A stretch of 19,920 bases of DNA from JBKQHQ01 sp052148715 (GCA_052148715.1 JBKQHQ010000074.1:1-19920), one strand, 5' to 3'. Shown: positions 1-8,036, counted from the first letter of the stretch. Numbers and translations are program-made. The notes: generated by a model not told the origin, from the sequence alone.

Positions 1-338
1 ACACGCTCTTCGCCGAGCTTGACCATCTTTTCCGGCGTATCGGCGAGCCGGAACAGCGCGGGTGTCGCTTTGTTTACGCCGGCGTCGGTTGCTTGGGCGG
101 AGAGCACGACGGCGACCAGGAGGGTGAACGGGTTGATGTGCTCGAGCTCGCCGCGGGGCTGCGGGTTCGCGGCCTGAAAGCGGCGGAACGCTTCCTCGAT
201 CTCCGCCTTGGTCCATGACGGCGTCGTCGCAGGGGCTGCCGCCACATCAACAGCGACGCGCCGCTTTAGCGGTTTGGCGGAGGCGGCCTTGCCCTTGCTG
301 GCAGCCTTGAGGCTGGCGTGGGTGGTTTTCCGCGGCAT
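1..338 (-). CDS. nth: Endonuclease III, N-terminal part (cut by window edge)
   Basis: Base-excision repair DNA glycosylase/AP lyase that removes oxidised pyrimidines. Only the first 112 codons are inside the window. After a basic, alanine/lysine-rich leader of about 45 residues comes the family N-terminus, with the segments NPFTLLVAVVLSAQATD and GVNKATPALF, which are highly characteristic of Nth. The helix-hairpin-helix, the catalytic Lys/Asp and the iron-sulfur cysteines lie beyond position 1 and cannot be checked. The ATG at 336-338 is preceded by an AGGAG-like ribosome site almost touching it. The basic leader is longer than in E. coli Nth. The gene diverges from the DUF2244 gene with only 21 bases between the starts. 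Identity is sure; the exact start is probable. Confidence 0.93.
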   Translation of the reverse strand, partial: MPRKTTHASLKAASKGKAASAKPLKRRVAVDVAAAPATTPSWTKAEIEEAFRRFQAANPQPRGELEHINPFTLLVAVVLSAQATDAGVNKATPALFRLADTPEKMVKLGEER

Positions 339-359
339 TCTCCTCGTATAGTGGGCGCC

Positions 360-872
360 ATGAGTCCCGACAACGATGCCACACCGGACGCTCCGATTTT
401 TGCCGCGCTGATCCGGCCGCACCGGTCGCTCGGCCGCACCGGATTCTTCATCGTGATGGCCCTCATTTGCGGCATCAGCTTCGTCACGGGCGTGGTGTTC
501 TTCGTGCTCGGCGCCTGGCCGGTGGTGGGCTTCCTCGGCCTCGATGTGCTGCTGGTCTATTGGGCCTTCCGCATCAATTACCGCGCTGCCGCCGCCTATG
601 AGCAGGTGACCGTGACGGCGTCCGAGCTCGTGGTGCGCCAGGTGAGCCATCACGGGAAAGCGCGGCAATGGATCTTCAATCCGGTGTGGGCGCGGCTTGA
701 TCGCGTGACGCACGAGGAGTTCGGCCTCGAACGGCTGTTCGTGGTGTCGCACGGGCGGAGGTTGGCCATCGCGGGTCTGCTGGGACCCGCCGAAAAGGAA
801 GATTTTGCGCAAGCGCTCGCGGCGGCGCTGGCACAGGCGCGGCGCGGTCCGACCCGAATGGTGGTGACGTAG
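360..872 (+). CDS. DUF2244 family inner-membrane protein
   Basis: 170-residue protein of the DUF2244 family, of unknown function, common in alphaproteobacteria. A short polar N-terminus is followed by two adjacent hydrophobic segments at about residues 28-50 and 53-70, then a soluble C-terminal domain of about 100 residues. The sequence around YWAFRINYRAA, just after the second membrane segment, is typical of the family. The ATG at 360 was chosen because an in-frame GTG at 318 would lie inside nth; no strong Shine-Dalgarno supports either. The gene diverges from nth and converges on gpmA, with 32 bases to the gpmA stop. Cellular role is unknown. Confidence 0.85.
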   Translation: MSPDNDATPDAPIFAALIRPHRSLGRTGFFIVMALICGISFVTGVVFFVLGAWPVVGFLGLDVLLVYWAFRINYRAAAAYEQVTVTASELVVRQVSHHGKARQWIFNPVWARLDRVTHEEFGLERLFVVSHGRRLAIAGLLGPAEKEDFAQALAAALAQARRGPTRMVVT

Positions 873-904
873 CGGTCTTGTCGCGCGCAGCCGAGCGATC
901 TGCC

Positions 905-1528
905 TTACGCGGCCAAGTCGACCTTCTCTGCCACGGTGCTGTCGGCATTCAGCCGATAGACCATGGGTACGCCGGTCCCGAGCTCCCGCTTGATGATGCC
1001 CTCCGGCGATAAGCGATCAAGCACCATCACCAGGGCGCGCAGCGAATTGCCATGCGCCGAGACGAGCACGCGCTCGCCGCGCAGGACGCGCGGCAAAATC
1101 TCCTGGATGTAGTAGGGCAGCACGCGCGCGGCGGTGTCCTTCAGGCTCTCGCCGCCCGGCGGGGCCACGTCATAGGAGCGGCGCCAGACGTGCACCTGCT
1201 CCTCGCCCCAGCGCTTCCGCGCATCGTCCTTGTTGAGGCCGGACAGATCGCCGTAATCGCGCTCGTTGAGCGCCTGATCCTTGAACACAGGGATGTTCGT
1301 TTGGCCGAGCTCCTCGAGCATGATGTCGAGCGTGCGCTGCGCCCGCTTCAAGGCCGACGTGAAGGCAACGTCGAAGCGGATGCCCTGCGCCTTGAGCTTG
1401 CGCGCGGCGTCGCGTGCTTCGGCAACCCCTTGCTCGGTGAGATCGACGTCGCGCCAGCCGGTGAACAGGTTTTTTAGGTTCCATTCGCTCTGGCCGTGCC
1501 GCACGAGCACGAGAAGGCGTTCGCTCAT
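905..1528 (-). CDS. gpmA: 2,3-bisphosphoglycerate-dependent phosphoglycerate mutase
   Basis: Cytosolic glycolytic/gluconeogenic enzyme interconverting 3- and 2-phosphoglycerate. The 207-residue protein has the RHGQSEWN motif at residues 10-17 with the phosphorylated histidine at 11, an Arg at 62, the catalytic Glu at 89 within ALNERDYGDL, and the second catalytic histidine at 159 in SAHGNS. Length suits the short alphaproteobacterial form. The ATG at 1526-1528 has GAGGAA about seven bases upstream, which excludes longer in-frame readings. It is the last gene of a minus-strand run, 17 bases after dapB, so co-transcription with dapB is likely. No clear terminator is visible in the 32 bases before the converging DUF2244 gene. 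Confidence 0.96.
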   Translation of the reverse strand: MSERLLVLVRHGQSEWNLKNLFTGWRDVDLTEQGVAEARDAARKLKAQGIRFDVAFTSALKRAQRTLDIMLEELGQTNIPVFKDQALNERDYGDLSGLNKDDARKRWGEEQVHVWRRSYDVAPPGGESLKDTAARVLPYYIQEILPRVLRGERVLVSAHGNSLRALVMVLDRLSPEGIIKRELGTGVPMVYRLNADSTVAEKVDLAA

Positions 1529-1545
1529 TATAATTCCTCGATCGA

Positions 1546-2361
1546 TCAGATGTCCTTGAGGCCGAGCACATCGGCCATGCCGTAGAGGCCGGGCTTCTGA
1601 GTTTTCGCCCACAGCGCCGCCTTGAGCGCGCCGCGGGCGAAGATCATGCGATCCTCGGCCTTGTGCACGAGCTCGATGCGCTCCGCCGGACCCGCGAAGA
1701 TCACGCTGTGGTCGCCGACCACGGTGCCGCCGCGCAGGCTCGCGAAACCGATGTCGCCCGGCTTGCGCGCGCCGGTATGGCCATCACGACCGCGCACCGC
1801 GTGCGGCTCGAGCTCGATGCCGCGCCCCGCGGCTGCGGCGCGGCCGAACATCAGCGCCGTGCCGGAGGGCGCGTCGACCTTCTTGCCGTGGTGCATTTCC
1901 AAGATCTCGATGTCGAAATCCGCATCGAGCGCCGTGGCGACACGCTTGACCAGAGCCGCGAGCAGATTGACCCCAAGGCTCATGTTGCCGGATTTGACGA
2001 TGACCGCGCGCCGAGCGGCCTCCGCAATCTTTGCCTCCTCGGCGCCGGACAATCCGGTCGTGCCGATGACATGGACCATGCCGCGCTCGGCCGCGATCGC
2101 GGCCAATTCGACGGTCGCCTGCGGCACCGTGAAATCGAGCACGCCGTCGGCCTTGGCCAGCGCTGCCCGCACGTCGGCGGCAAGCGCCACGCCGTTCACG
2201 CCCAAGCCGGCGAGCACTCCGGCGTCTTGACCGAGCACGGCGGAAGCCTTGTCCTCGATCGCTGCCGCAAGCGTCAGGCCAGGTATCTCGGCGATCGCCT
2301 TGACGAGGGTCCGCCCCATCCGGCCGCCAGCCCCGGCGACTGCGAGCCGCATCGCGGCCAT
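1546..2361 (-). CDS. dapB: 4-hydroxy-tetrahydrodipicolinate reductase
   Basis: NAD(P)H-dependent reductase of the diaminopimelate/lysine pathway, which feeds peptidoglycan and protein synthesis. The 271-residue protein has the nucleotide-binding motif GAGGRMGR at residues 10-17, an IGTTG segment near 99-103, and the DapB signature EMHHGKKVDAPSGTA starting at residue 155, containing the catalytic histidine (157) and lysine (161). The ATG at 2359-2361 follows a strong AGGAGG seven bases upstream; a second ATG nine bases downstream has a poorer site. It lies 64 bases after the DUF1330 gene and 17 bases before gpmA. Nothing is missing or unusual. Confidence 0.97.
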   Translation of the reverse strand: MAAMRLAVAGAGGRMGRTLVKAIAEIPGLTLAAAIEDKASAVLGQDAGVLAGLGVNGVALAADVRAALAKADGVLDFTVPQATVELAAIAAERGMVHVIGTTGLSGAEEAKIAEAARRAVIVKSGNMSLGVNLLAALVKRVATALDADFDIEILEMHHGKKVDAPSGTALMFGRAAAAGRGIELEPHAVRGRDGHTGARKPGDIGFASLRGGTVVGDHSVIFAGPAERIELVHKAEDRMIFARGALKAALWAKTQKPGLYGMADVLGLKDI

Positions 2362-2425
2362 GTTGCTGCCTCCTACACGCTCGGCGATATAGCCGGGCAG
2401 GGTCGGACCGGCAATTCGCGCGCCC

Positions 2426-2740
2426 TCACCCGTCGCCGGGTTGCGGGCCGTCATAGCCTTCGAGCACGGTGATGTCGGCTTGCGCCTTGCCTTCGCGCAA
2501 GGTCTTGGCGTGCTTGTATTCGGGCGAGTGGTAGCAAGCCAAGGCCGACTCGTAGCTCGGAAATTCCAAAACCACATGGCGCGCACGGCTCACGCCCTCG
2601 ACCGTCTGCGCGGCGCCGGCGCGGATGATGAACCGCGCTCCGTATTTCTTGAACGGCACCGCGTTGGCGGCGACGTAGGCTTTGTACGCCTCCGGGTCGC
2701 TCACATCGACATGGGCGATCCAATATCCCTTCTTGGTCAT
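2426..2740 (-). CDS. DUF1330 domain protein
   Basis: 104-residue protein of the DUF1330 family, small ferredoxin-like (dimeric alpha/beta barrel) proteins of unknown function. Visible family marks are the N-terminal GYWIAHVDV strand, the DPEAYKAYVAAN helix, the GARFIIRAG strand, and the C-terminal FPSYESALACYHSPEY stretch. No signal peptide or membrane segment is seen, so it should be cytosolic. The ATG at 2738-2740 is preceded by AGGAAA. It begins ten bases after the pyrF stop, so it is probably translated from the same transcript as pyrF. The family is often found beside metabolic genes, but no reaction can be assigned from sequence. Confidence 0.9.
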   Translation of the reverse strand: MTKKGYWIAHVDVSDPEAYKAYVAANAVPFKKYGARFIIRAGAAQTVEGVSRARHVVLEFPSYESALACYHSPEYKHAKTLREGKAQADITVLEGYDGPQPGDG

Positions 2741-2750
2741 GATGTTTTCC

Positions 2751-3461
2751 TCATCCAGGCTGCTTGGCCTTCGTGATCTCGGCGACGATGGCCTCAACCA
2801 CCGCTTTCGGATCGGGCGCCTCGATCACCGGGCGGCCGACGACGAGATAATCAGCCCCGGCCGCGATGGCGGCGGCGGGATCCATCACCCGTTTCTGATC
2901 GTCGGCAAGCGCCGCGGCGGGCCGAATGCCCGGGGTGACGAGCACCATGCGGGGACCGATCACGGGCCGAAGCATCTTCACTTCGGCGCCCGCGCAGACG
3001 ATGCCGGCGACGCCGATATCGCGTGCTTGCGCCGCGCGCTCGGCAACGAGTTCCTCAACCGTGAAGTCGTAGCCGGCCGCCGCAAGATCAGCGTCATTGT
3101 AGGAGGTGAGGACGGTCACGGCGAGGATACGCAGGTCGGAGCCGGCGCTGGCGTCAACCGCCGCATGCATGGTCTGCGGATAGGCATGCACGGTGAGAAA
3201 ATTCGCGCCGATGCGCGCGACGGTCTCAACACCCTTGCTGACCGTGCTGCCAATGTCATGCAGTTTCAGATCCAGAAACACGCGCTTGCCAGTACGCACC
3301 AACGCCTCGGCGAACGCCAAGCCCCGCGTCGCAAAGCCGAGCTGATAGCCGATCTTGTAGAAGGCGACGCTGTCGCCGAGACGATCGGCCAGAGCCTCCG
3401 CCGCCTCGACCGACGGCACATCGAGGGCAACGATGAGGCGGCTTCGCGGTTGCTCGGTCAT
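2751..3461 (-). CDS. pyrF: Orotidine 5'-phosphate decarboxylase
   Basis: Catalyses the last step of de novo UMP synthesis in the cytosol. The 236-residue TIM-barrel protein has the LDV motif with Asp14, Lys36 in YKIG, and the active-site signature FLDLKLHDIGSTV around residues 62-74 with the Asp64/Lys66/Asp69 charge network. The phosphate-binding end VTPGIRP lies at 175-181 and DYLVVGRPV at 204-212. The ATG at 3459-3461 has GAGGAAA upstream. It begins seven bases after the flavoprotein gene and ends ten bases before the DUF1330 gene, so the three probably form one transcript. Complete and typical in length. Confidence 0.97.
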   Translation of the reverse strand: MTEQPRSRLIVALDVPSVEAAEALADRLGDSVAFYKIGYQLGFATRGLAFAEALVRTGKRVFLDLKLHDIGSTVSKGVETVARIGANFLTVHAYPQTMHAAVDASAGSDLRILAVTVLTSYNDADLAAAGYDFTVEELVAERAAQARDIGVAGIVCAGAEVKMLRPVIGPRMVLVTPGIRPAAALADDQKRVMDPAAAIAAGADYLVVGRPVIEAPDPKAVVEAIVAEITKAKQPG

Positions 3462-3468
3462 ACTTTCC

Positions 3469-4050
3469 TCACGCGATCTGCCCAGCGAAATCGACCAGCC
3501 GGCGGACCAGCTGCCGCAATTCGGCAGCCGCGTCGGCATTGTCGAGGTTACCCCTATCATCGAAGGCATGCTCCGCCTGCGCGATGCATACCTGCTCCGG
3601 GAGCACGAGCGCCCGGCAGCCCATCTCGAGCACCTGGCGCAGTGCCAGCAGCGAGCGCACGCCGCCGAAGCGCCCCGGCGACGCCGACGCCAACGAAAAC
3701 ACACGTCCGCTGAAAGCCGCCAGCGCGGGCTCGTCCTTCTCACGCACACGGGAGATCCAATCGATGGCGTTTTTCAGGAGCGGCGCCAGCGATGCGTTGT
3801 ATTCGGGACTGGTAATGAGAACGCCGTTGTGGATCGCCATCATCTGCTTGAGCCGCACCGCGTTGCGCGGCGCGCCCGAATGCGCCTCTTCGTCGGCGTC
3901 GTAGATCGGCAGCGGATAGTCGGCGAGCGAGATATGCGTGACCTCGGCATCGGCGAGCGTGAGCTCCTTGACGGCCAAGGCCGCCAGCCGCCTATTGTAC
4001 GAGCCCGCGCGGATCGAGCCCGGGATGACCAGAATCTTGGGCGCACGCAT
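3469..4050 (-). CDS. NADPH-dependent FMN reductase family flavoprotein
   Basis: Flavodoxin-fold oxidoreductase of the NADPH-dependent FMN reductase family (ChrR/azoreductase-like), 193 residues. The FMN phosphate loop is GSIRAGSYN at residues 11-19. The second flavin-contact motif SPEYN is at 81-85, followed by LKNAIDW, and GGVRS comes later in the protein. The substrate cannot be told from sequence; relatives reduce FMN, quinones, azo dyes or chromate. The ATG at 4048-4050 has GAGGG a suitable distance upstream and was preferred over a GTG 21 bases earlier. It is the first gene of the run leading into pyrF, seven bases away. The hairpin-rich 87-base gap upstream separates it from pmtA. Confidence 0.9.
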   Translation of the reverse strand: MRAPKILVIPGSIRAGSYNRRLAALAVKELTLADAEVTHISLADYPLPIYDADEEAHSGAPRNAVRLKQMMAIHNGVLITSPEYNASLAPLLKNAIDWISRVREKDEPALAAFSGRVFSLASASPGRFGGVRSLLALRQVLEMGCRALVLPEQVCIAQAEHAFDDRGNLDNADAAAELRQLVRRLVDFAGQIA

Positions 4051-4070
4051 CAATGGCCCTCGACGTTCCA

Positions 4071-4084
4071 CCGCCGGCCGGCGG
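4071..4084. repeat. 14-bp perfect GC palindrome
   Basis: CCGCCGGCCGGCGG reads the same on both strands and lies in the leader of the flavoprotein gene, four bases before the stem-loop at 4088-4111. It could extend local RNA structure or be chance in GC-rich DNA. Confidence 0.5.
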
Positions 4085-4087
4085 GGT

Positions 4088-4111
4088 TGGTTCAGGCTAT
4101 CGCCTGAACCA
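4088..4111. other. Perfect 10-bp stem-loop between pmtA and the flavoprotein gene
   Basis: TGGTTCAGGC and GCCTGAACCA are exact reverse complements around a TATC loop. No T-run follows on either strand, so it is not a standard intrinsic terminator. On the minus strand it would lie just 3' of the pmtA stop and in the leader of the flavoprotein gene, and could act as a 3'-end stabiliser, processing site or weak terminator. The structure is plain; the role is inference. Confidence 0.7.
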
Positions 4112-4137
4112 GCGCGCGAGCCACGCCCGACCGACCA

Positions 4138-4740
4138 TCAGCCCCGGCGATACACCCAAACGCGCGCGGGCGGTAAATTCATCCAGATGCGTTCCGACGG
4201 CTCGGCGCTAATGCCGGCGAGCGTCGCCGGGATGGGCGGCACGACGGCGTAGGTGAACTGCACGAAAGGAGCGCCGGGCGACAAGAGCGCAAACGCTTCC
4301 GCCAGTAGGCGCAGTCTGGTCTTCAAGGGCTTGGTGAAGAGCGGCAGGCCGGAGACGATGGCCGCCGCCTTTTGGCGCACCATTTTGTCGAGCAACCGGC
4401 GCAGGCCGTAAGCGTCGCCCTGCACCACGGTTGCGGCCGGATAGCGCGTACGCAAGAGTCGGCAGAAGTCGGGATTGAACTCGACCAGCATAAGGCGGGC
4501 CGGGTCGACGCCGTGCTGAACCAGGGCCTCGGTCACCGGACCAGTGCCGGGGCCGAGCTCGACCACTGGGCCGGTCGCATCCGGATCGACGTAGCGGGCC
4601 ATGGTGCGGGCAAGCACGCGCCCGGACGGCATGACCGCGCCCGTCGATAACGGCCGCTCGAACCAGGAGCGAATGAACTGCACATCGTCATCGAGACGTT
4701 GCGACTTTTTCGCGGTACTGACGGAGGGTTGTAATCGCAT
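4138..4740 (-). CDS. pmtA: Phospholipid N-methyltransferase (PmtA-like), SAM-dependent
   Basis: Class I SAM-dependent methyltransferase of 200 residues, matching the short rhizobial-type phospholipid N-methyltransferase, which methylates phosphatidylethanolamine toward phosphatidylcholine at the inner membrane. An N-terminal amphipathic stretch around WFERPLSTGAVMPSGRVLA is followed by SAM motif I ELGPGTG at 61-67, the acidic ribose-binding VEFNP at 87-91, and SGLPLF at 130-135, the usual post-motif in this family. No transmembrane segment is seen. Ribosomal RNA adenine dimethylases share the motif I region, but the size and C-terminus fit PmtA better. The ATG at 4738-4740 has no strong ribosome site. 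It lies 83 bases after dnaJ, an order I recall from Bradyrhizobium. The exact methylation step is not provable here. Confidence 0.8.
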   Translation of the reverse strand: MRLQPSVSTAKKSQRLDDDVQFIRSWFERPLSTGAVMPSGRVLARTMARYVDPDATGPVVELGPGTGPVTEALVQHGVDPARLMLVEFNPDFCRLLRTRYPAATVVQGDAYGLRRLLDKMVRQKAAAIVSGLPLFTKPLKTRLRLLAEAFALLSPGAPFVQFTYAVVPPIPATLAGISAEPSERIWMNLPPARVWVYRRG

Positions 4741-4787
4741 TGTATCTACAGAGTATGGCGGGACCCGGATTAATGGGCATTCACACG

Positions 4788-4814
4788 GGTATAGCCCCTG
4801 GCCGGACCGGTCAA
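4788..4814 (-). promoter_or_regulatory. Possible pmtA promoter
   Basis: On the minus strand, TTGACC is followed after 15 bases by TATACC in the dnaJ-pmtA gap. The hexamers are fair but the spacing is two bases short of the optimum, so this is only a candidate for independent pmtA transcription. No terminator separates dnaJ from pmtA. Confidence 0.25.
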
Positions 4815-4823
4815 GCCGTCCAT

Positions 4824-5963
4824 TCAATCCTGCCCGGTGCCGGCGCCAAAGAACTCCTTCACCTTGGAGAAGAAGCCGATCGTTTCGGGGTGCGTCTCGT
4901 GCGAGGAGAGTTTTTCAAACTCGGTCAAGAGGTGCTTCTGCTTCTTGGTTAGGTTCTGCGGCGTCTCGACGACAATTTGCACGTACATGTCGCCGGTCTG
5001 CTTGGAGCGAAGTACCGGCATGCCCTTGTTCTGCAGCCGCAGCCGTCGGCCCGAATGCGTCCCTTCCGGCACCCGCACCCGCGACTTGCCGCCGTCGATG
5101 CTCGGCACCTCGAACTCCCCGCCGAGCGCGGCGGTTACCATGGACACCGGCACGCGGCAATGCAGATCGGCGCCGTCGCGCTGGAAGAACGGATGCGAGG
5201 TGATCGAGAGGAAGATGTAGAGATCACCGGCCGGACCGCCACGCACACCGGCCTCGCCCTCGCCGGCCAGACGAATACGGGTGCCATCCTCGACGCCGGA
5301 GGGGATGTTCACCGACAACGTGCGCTCGCGCGTCACGCGCCCGGAGCCGGAGCAGGACGGGCAGGGACTATCGATGACCTGGCCGCGGCCCTGGCACGCC
5401 GGGCAGGTTCGCTCGAGGGTGAAGAAACCTTGCGCGTGGCGGATTTTGCCTTGGCCGCCGCAGGTCGGGCAGGCTTTCGGCTTGGTTCCGGACTTGGCGC
5501 CGGTTCCCGAGCAGGCCTCACAGGTCACGGGCGTCGGAATGCGGATCTGCGCGTTCTTCCCATGGTAGGCCTCATCGAGCGTGATCTCCATATTGTAGCG
5601 CAGATCGGCGCCCCGCTCGCGCCCGGAGCCGCCACCGCGGCCGCGCCGGCCGCCGCCCATGCCGAAGAGATCGTCGAAGATGTCGGCAAAGGTCGAGGCG
5701 AAGTCGCTGCCGAAGCCGGGGCCGCCGCCGGCGCCGGCCTCGAACGCCGCGTGGCCGAACCGATCATAGGCCGCGCGCTTGTCGGGGTCTTTGAGGATCT
5801 CGTAGGCCTCGTTGATCTCCTTGAAGCGCTGCTCGCTGTCCTTATCGCCCGGATTGCGGTCCGGATGACATTGCATGGCAAGCTTGCGGAACGCGGCCTT
5901 GAGATCCGCGTCGCTCGCCTCCCGCTGCACGCCCAGCACCTCGTAGTAGTCGCGCTTCGCCAT
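4824..5963 (-). CDS. dnaJ: Chaperone protein DnaJ (type I Hsp40)
   Basis: Co-chaperone that delivers unfolded clients to DnaK and stimulates its ATPase. The 379-residue protein has the full type I layout: J-domain with HPD at 33-35, a Gly/Phe-rich linker at about 75-118, four CxxCxGxG zinc repeats (cysteines 148/151, 165/168, 187/190, 201/204), then the two client-binding barrels and a C-terminal dimerisation tail. The ATG at 5961-5963 gives the canonical MAKRDYYEVLGV start; its ribosome site is a loose purine-rich stretch. It lies 156 bases after dnaK on the same strand, with a hairpin between them. No separate promoter was seen, so it is probably co-transcribed with dnaK. Confidence 0.98.
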   Translation of the reverse strand: MAKRDYYEVLGVQREASDADLKAAFRKLAMQCHPDRNPGDKDSEQRFKEINEAYEILKDPDKRAAYDRFGHAAFEAGAGGGPGFGSDFASTFADIFDDLFGMGGGRRGRGGGSGRERGADLRYNMEITLDEAYHGKNAQIRIPTPVTCEACSGTGAKSGTKPKACPTCGGQGKIRHAQGFFTLERTCPACQGRGQVIDSPCPSCSGSGRVTRERTLSVNIPSGVEDGTRIRLAGEGEAGVRGGPAGDLYIFLSITSHPFFQRDGADLHCRVPVSMVTAALGGEFEVPSIDGGKSRVRVPEGTHSGRRLRLQNKGMPVLRSKQTGDMYVQIVVETPQNLTKKQKHLLTEFEKLSSHETHPETIGFFSKVKEFFGAGTGQD

Positions 5964-6047
5964 TACCGGCACGCCCCGCCTCGCACCGCTACCCGCTCCG
6001 CCTGCCAGCGAGAAGCCAAACGCATCATCGCCTCGAATATCAAACAC

Positions 6048-6073
6048 GAAACCCGGCGCACAAGCACGCCGGG
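6048..6073 (-). other. Hairpin in the dnaK-dnaJ gap, attenuator-like
   Basis: On the minus strand, CCCGGCG and CGCCGGG form a perfect 7-bp stem with an eight-base loop, followed by TTTCG and another short T group. It sits 47 bases after the dnaK stop. It could be a leaky terminator or a processing/stabilising element that lowers dnaJ relative to dnaK. The T-run is interrupted, so full termination is unlikely. Confidence 0.55.
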
Positions 6074-6119
6074 CTCCAAAATCCTACGCCGTCCGCATGC
6101 CCTAAGTGCCGAGACGCTT

Positions 6120-8036
6120 TCAAGCGGATCTCTTATTCTTCTTGTCGTCGTCGACCTCGGTGAACTCCGCGTCAACGACGTCCTCCTTGGCTGGGCCGGA
6201 CGCGCCGGCGCCGGCCTCGCCCTGCTGCCCTTCGGCCTGCTTGTACATCGCTTCGCCAAGCTTCATCGAGGCTTGCGCCAACGTGTTGGTCTTCGCCGCA
6301 ATGGCGTCGCCGTCGTCCCCTTTGAGCGCCTCTTTCAAGTCCGCCATGGCGTTCTCGATGGCACGTCGCTCAGCGTCACCGACCTTCGAACCATGCTCGG
6401 ACAGCGCCTTCTCGGTTGCGTGCACCAGCGCTTCGCCGTGGTTCTTCGCCTCGACCGCACCGCGCCGTTTCTTGTCCTCCTCAGCATGCGCCTCGGCGTC
6501 CTTGACCATCTTCTGGATATCGGCCTCGCTCAGTCCGCCCGACGCCTGAATGCGGATCTGCTGCTCCTTGCCGGTCGCCTTGTCCTTGGCCGAGACGTTG
6601 ACGATGCCGTTCGCGTCGATGTCGAACGTGACCTCGACTTGCGGAACGCCCCGCGGTGCCGGCGGAATCCCGATCAAGTCGAACTGGCCGAGTATCTTGT
6701 TGTCGGCCGCCATCTCGCGCTCGCCCTGGAAGACGCGGATGGTCACCGCCGTCTGACTGTCCTCAGCGGTCGAGAATACTTGCGACTTCTTGGTCGGAAT
6801 GGTGGTGTTGCGGTCGATGATGCGCGTGAACACGCCGCCAAGCGTCTCGATGCCGAGCGACAGCGGGGTCACGTCGAGCAGCAGCACGTCCTTGACGTCG
6901 CCCTGCAGCACGCCGGCCTGGATCGCGGCACCGACGGCGACCACCTCGTCCGGGTTGACGCCCTTGTGCGGCTCCTTGCCGAAGAACTGCTTCACGACTT
7001 CCTGCACTTTGGGCATGCGGGTCATGCCGCCGACCAAGACCACCTCATTGATCTGACCGGCCGACAGTTCCGCGTCCTTCAGCGCCAGCCGGCACGGTGC
7101 CACCGTCTTCTGGATCAGGTCGTCGACCAGAGCCTCGAACTTGGCGCGGGTAAGCTTCATGGTCAGGTGCTTCGGACCCGACGCATCGGCCGTAATGAAG
7201 GGAAGGTTGATCTCGGTCTGCGTGGTCGAGGAGAGCTCGATCTTCGCCTTCTCGGCCGCCTCCTTGAGGCGCTGCAGCGCGAGCTTGTCACGGCGCAGGT
7301 CGATGCCCTGCTCCTTCTGGAACTCATCGGCCAGGTAGCTGACGAGACGCATGTCGAAGTCTTCGCCGCCGAGGAAGGTATCGCCGTTGGTCGACTTCAC
7401 CTCGAACACGCCGTCGCCGATCTCGAGGATCGAAACGTCGAACGTGCCGCCGCCGAGGTCATAGACCGCGATGGTGCCGGTCTTCTGCTTGTCGAGGCCA
7501 TAGGCGAGCGCCGCGGCGGTGGGCTCGTTGATGATGCGGAGCACCTCGAGCCCGGCAATCTTGCCGGCGTCCTTGGTCGCTTGTCGCTGCGCGTCGTTGA
7601 AATAAGCCGGGACGGTGATGACGGCTTGCTCGACTTTCTGACCGAGATAGCTCTCGGCGGTCTCCTTCATCTTTTGCAGCACAAAAGCAGAAATCTGCGA
7701 AGGCGAGTAGGACTTGCCCTCGATCTCGACCCAGGCGTCGCCGTTGCCGGCACGCACGATCTTGTAGGGGACGAGTTTCTTGTCCTTCTCGACCATCGGG
7801 TCGTCGTAGCGGCGGCCAATCAGCCGCTTCACCGCGAAAATCGTCCGCTCCGGATTGGTGACCGCCTGGCGCTTCGCCGGCTGGCCCACGAGCCGCTCGC
7901 CATCATCCGTGAAGGCAACGATGGAGGGCGTGGTACGCATACCCTCCGCATTCTCGATCACCTTGGGCGTCTTGCCTTCCATGACGGCAACGCACGAATT
8001 GGTGGTGCCGAGATCGATGCCGATGACCTTAGCCAT
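6120..8036 (-). CDS. dnaK: Chaperone protein DnaK (Hsp70)
   Basis: Main cytosolic Hsp70. The 638-residue protein has the ATPase signatures GIDLGTTNS at 6-14, VYDLGGGTFDVS at 191-202 and VVLVGGMTRMPKV at 332-344, the conserved linker DVLLLDVTP at 383-391, then the substrate-binding beta domain and alpha-helical lid. It ends in an acidic tail with EVDDDKK, as usual in Rhizobiales. The ATG at 8034-8036 has AGAGGAA upstream. It is first in dnaK-dnaJ, with a sigma-32-type promoter about 145 bases upstream. Complete, with no missing motif. Confidence 0.99.
   Translation of the reverse strand: MAKVIGIDLGTTNSCVAVMEGKTPKVIENAEGMRTTPSIVAFTDDGERLVGQPAKRQAVTNPERTIFAVKRLIGRRYDDPMVEKDKKLVPYKIVRAGNGDAWVEIEGKSYSPSQISAFVLQKMKETAESYLGQKVEQAVITVPAYFNDAQRQATKDAGKIAGLEVLRIINEPTAAALAYGLDKQKTGTIAVYDLGGGTFDVSILEIGDGVFEVKSTNGDTFLGGEDFDMRLVSYLADEFQKEQGIDLRRDKLALQRLKEAAEKAKIELSSTTQTEINLPFITADASGPKHLTMKLTRAKFEALVDDLIQKTVAPCRLALKDAELSAGQINEVVLVGGMTRMPKVQEVVKQFFGKEPHKGVNPDEVVAVGAAIQAGVLQGDVKDVLLLDVTPLSLGIETLGGVFTRIIDRNTTIPTKKSQVFSTAEDSQTAVTIRVFQGEREMAADNKILGQFDLIGIPPAPRGVPQVEVTFDIDANGIVNVSAKDKATGKEQQIRIQASGGLSEADIQKMVKDAEAHAEEDKKRRGAVEAKNHGEALVHATEKALSEHGSKVGDAERRAIENAMADLKEALKGDDGDAIAAKTNTLAQASMKLGEAMYKQAEGQQGEAGAGASGPAKEDVVDAEFTEVDDDKKNKRSA

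Noticed and set aside
4805..4812. GACCGGTC palindrome after dnaJ
   Set aside because: Eight-base GC palindromes are common at this composition and nothing else supports a site.
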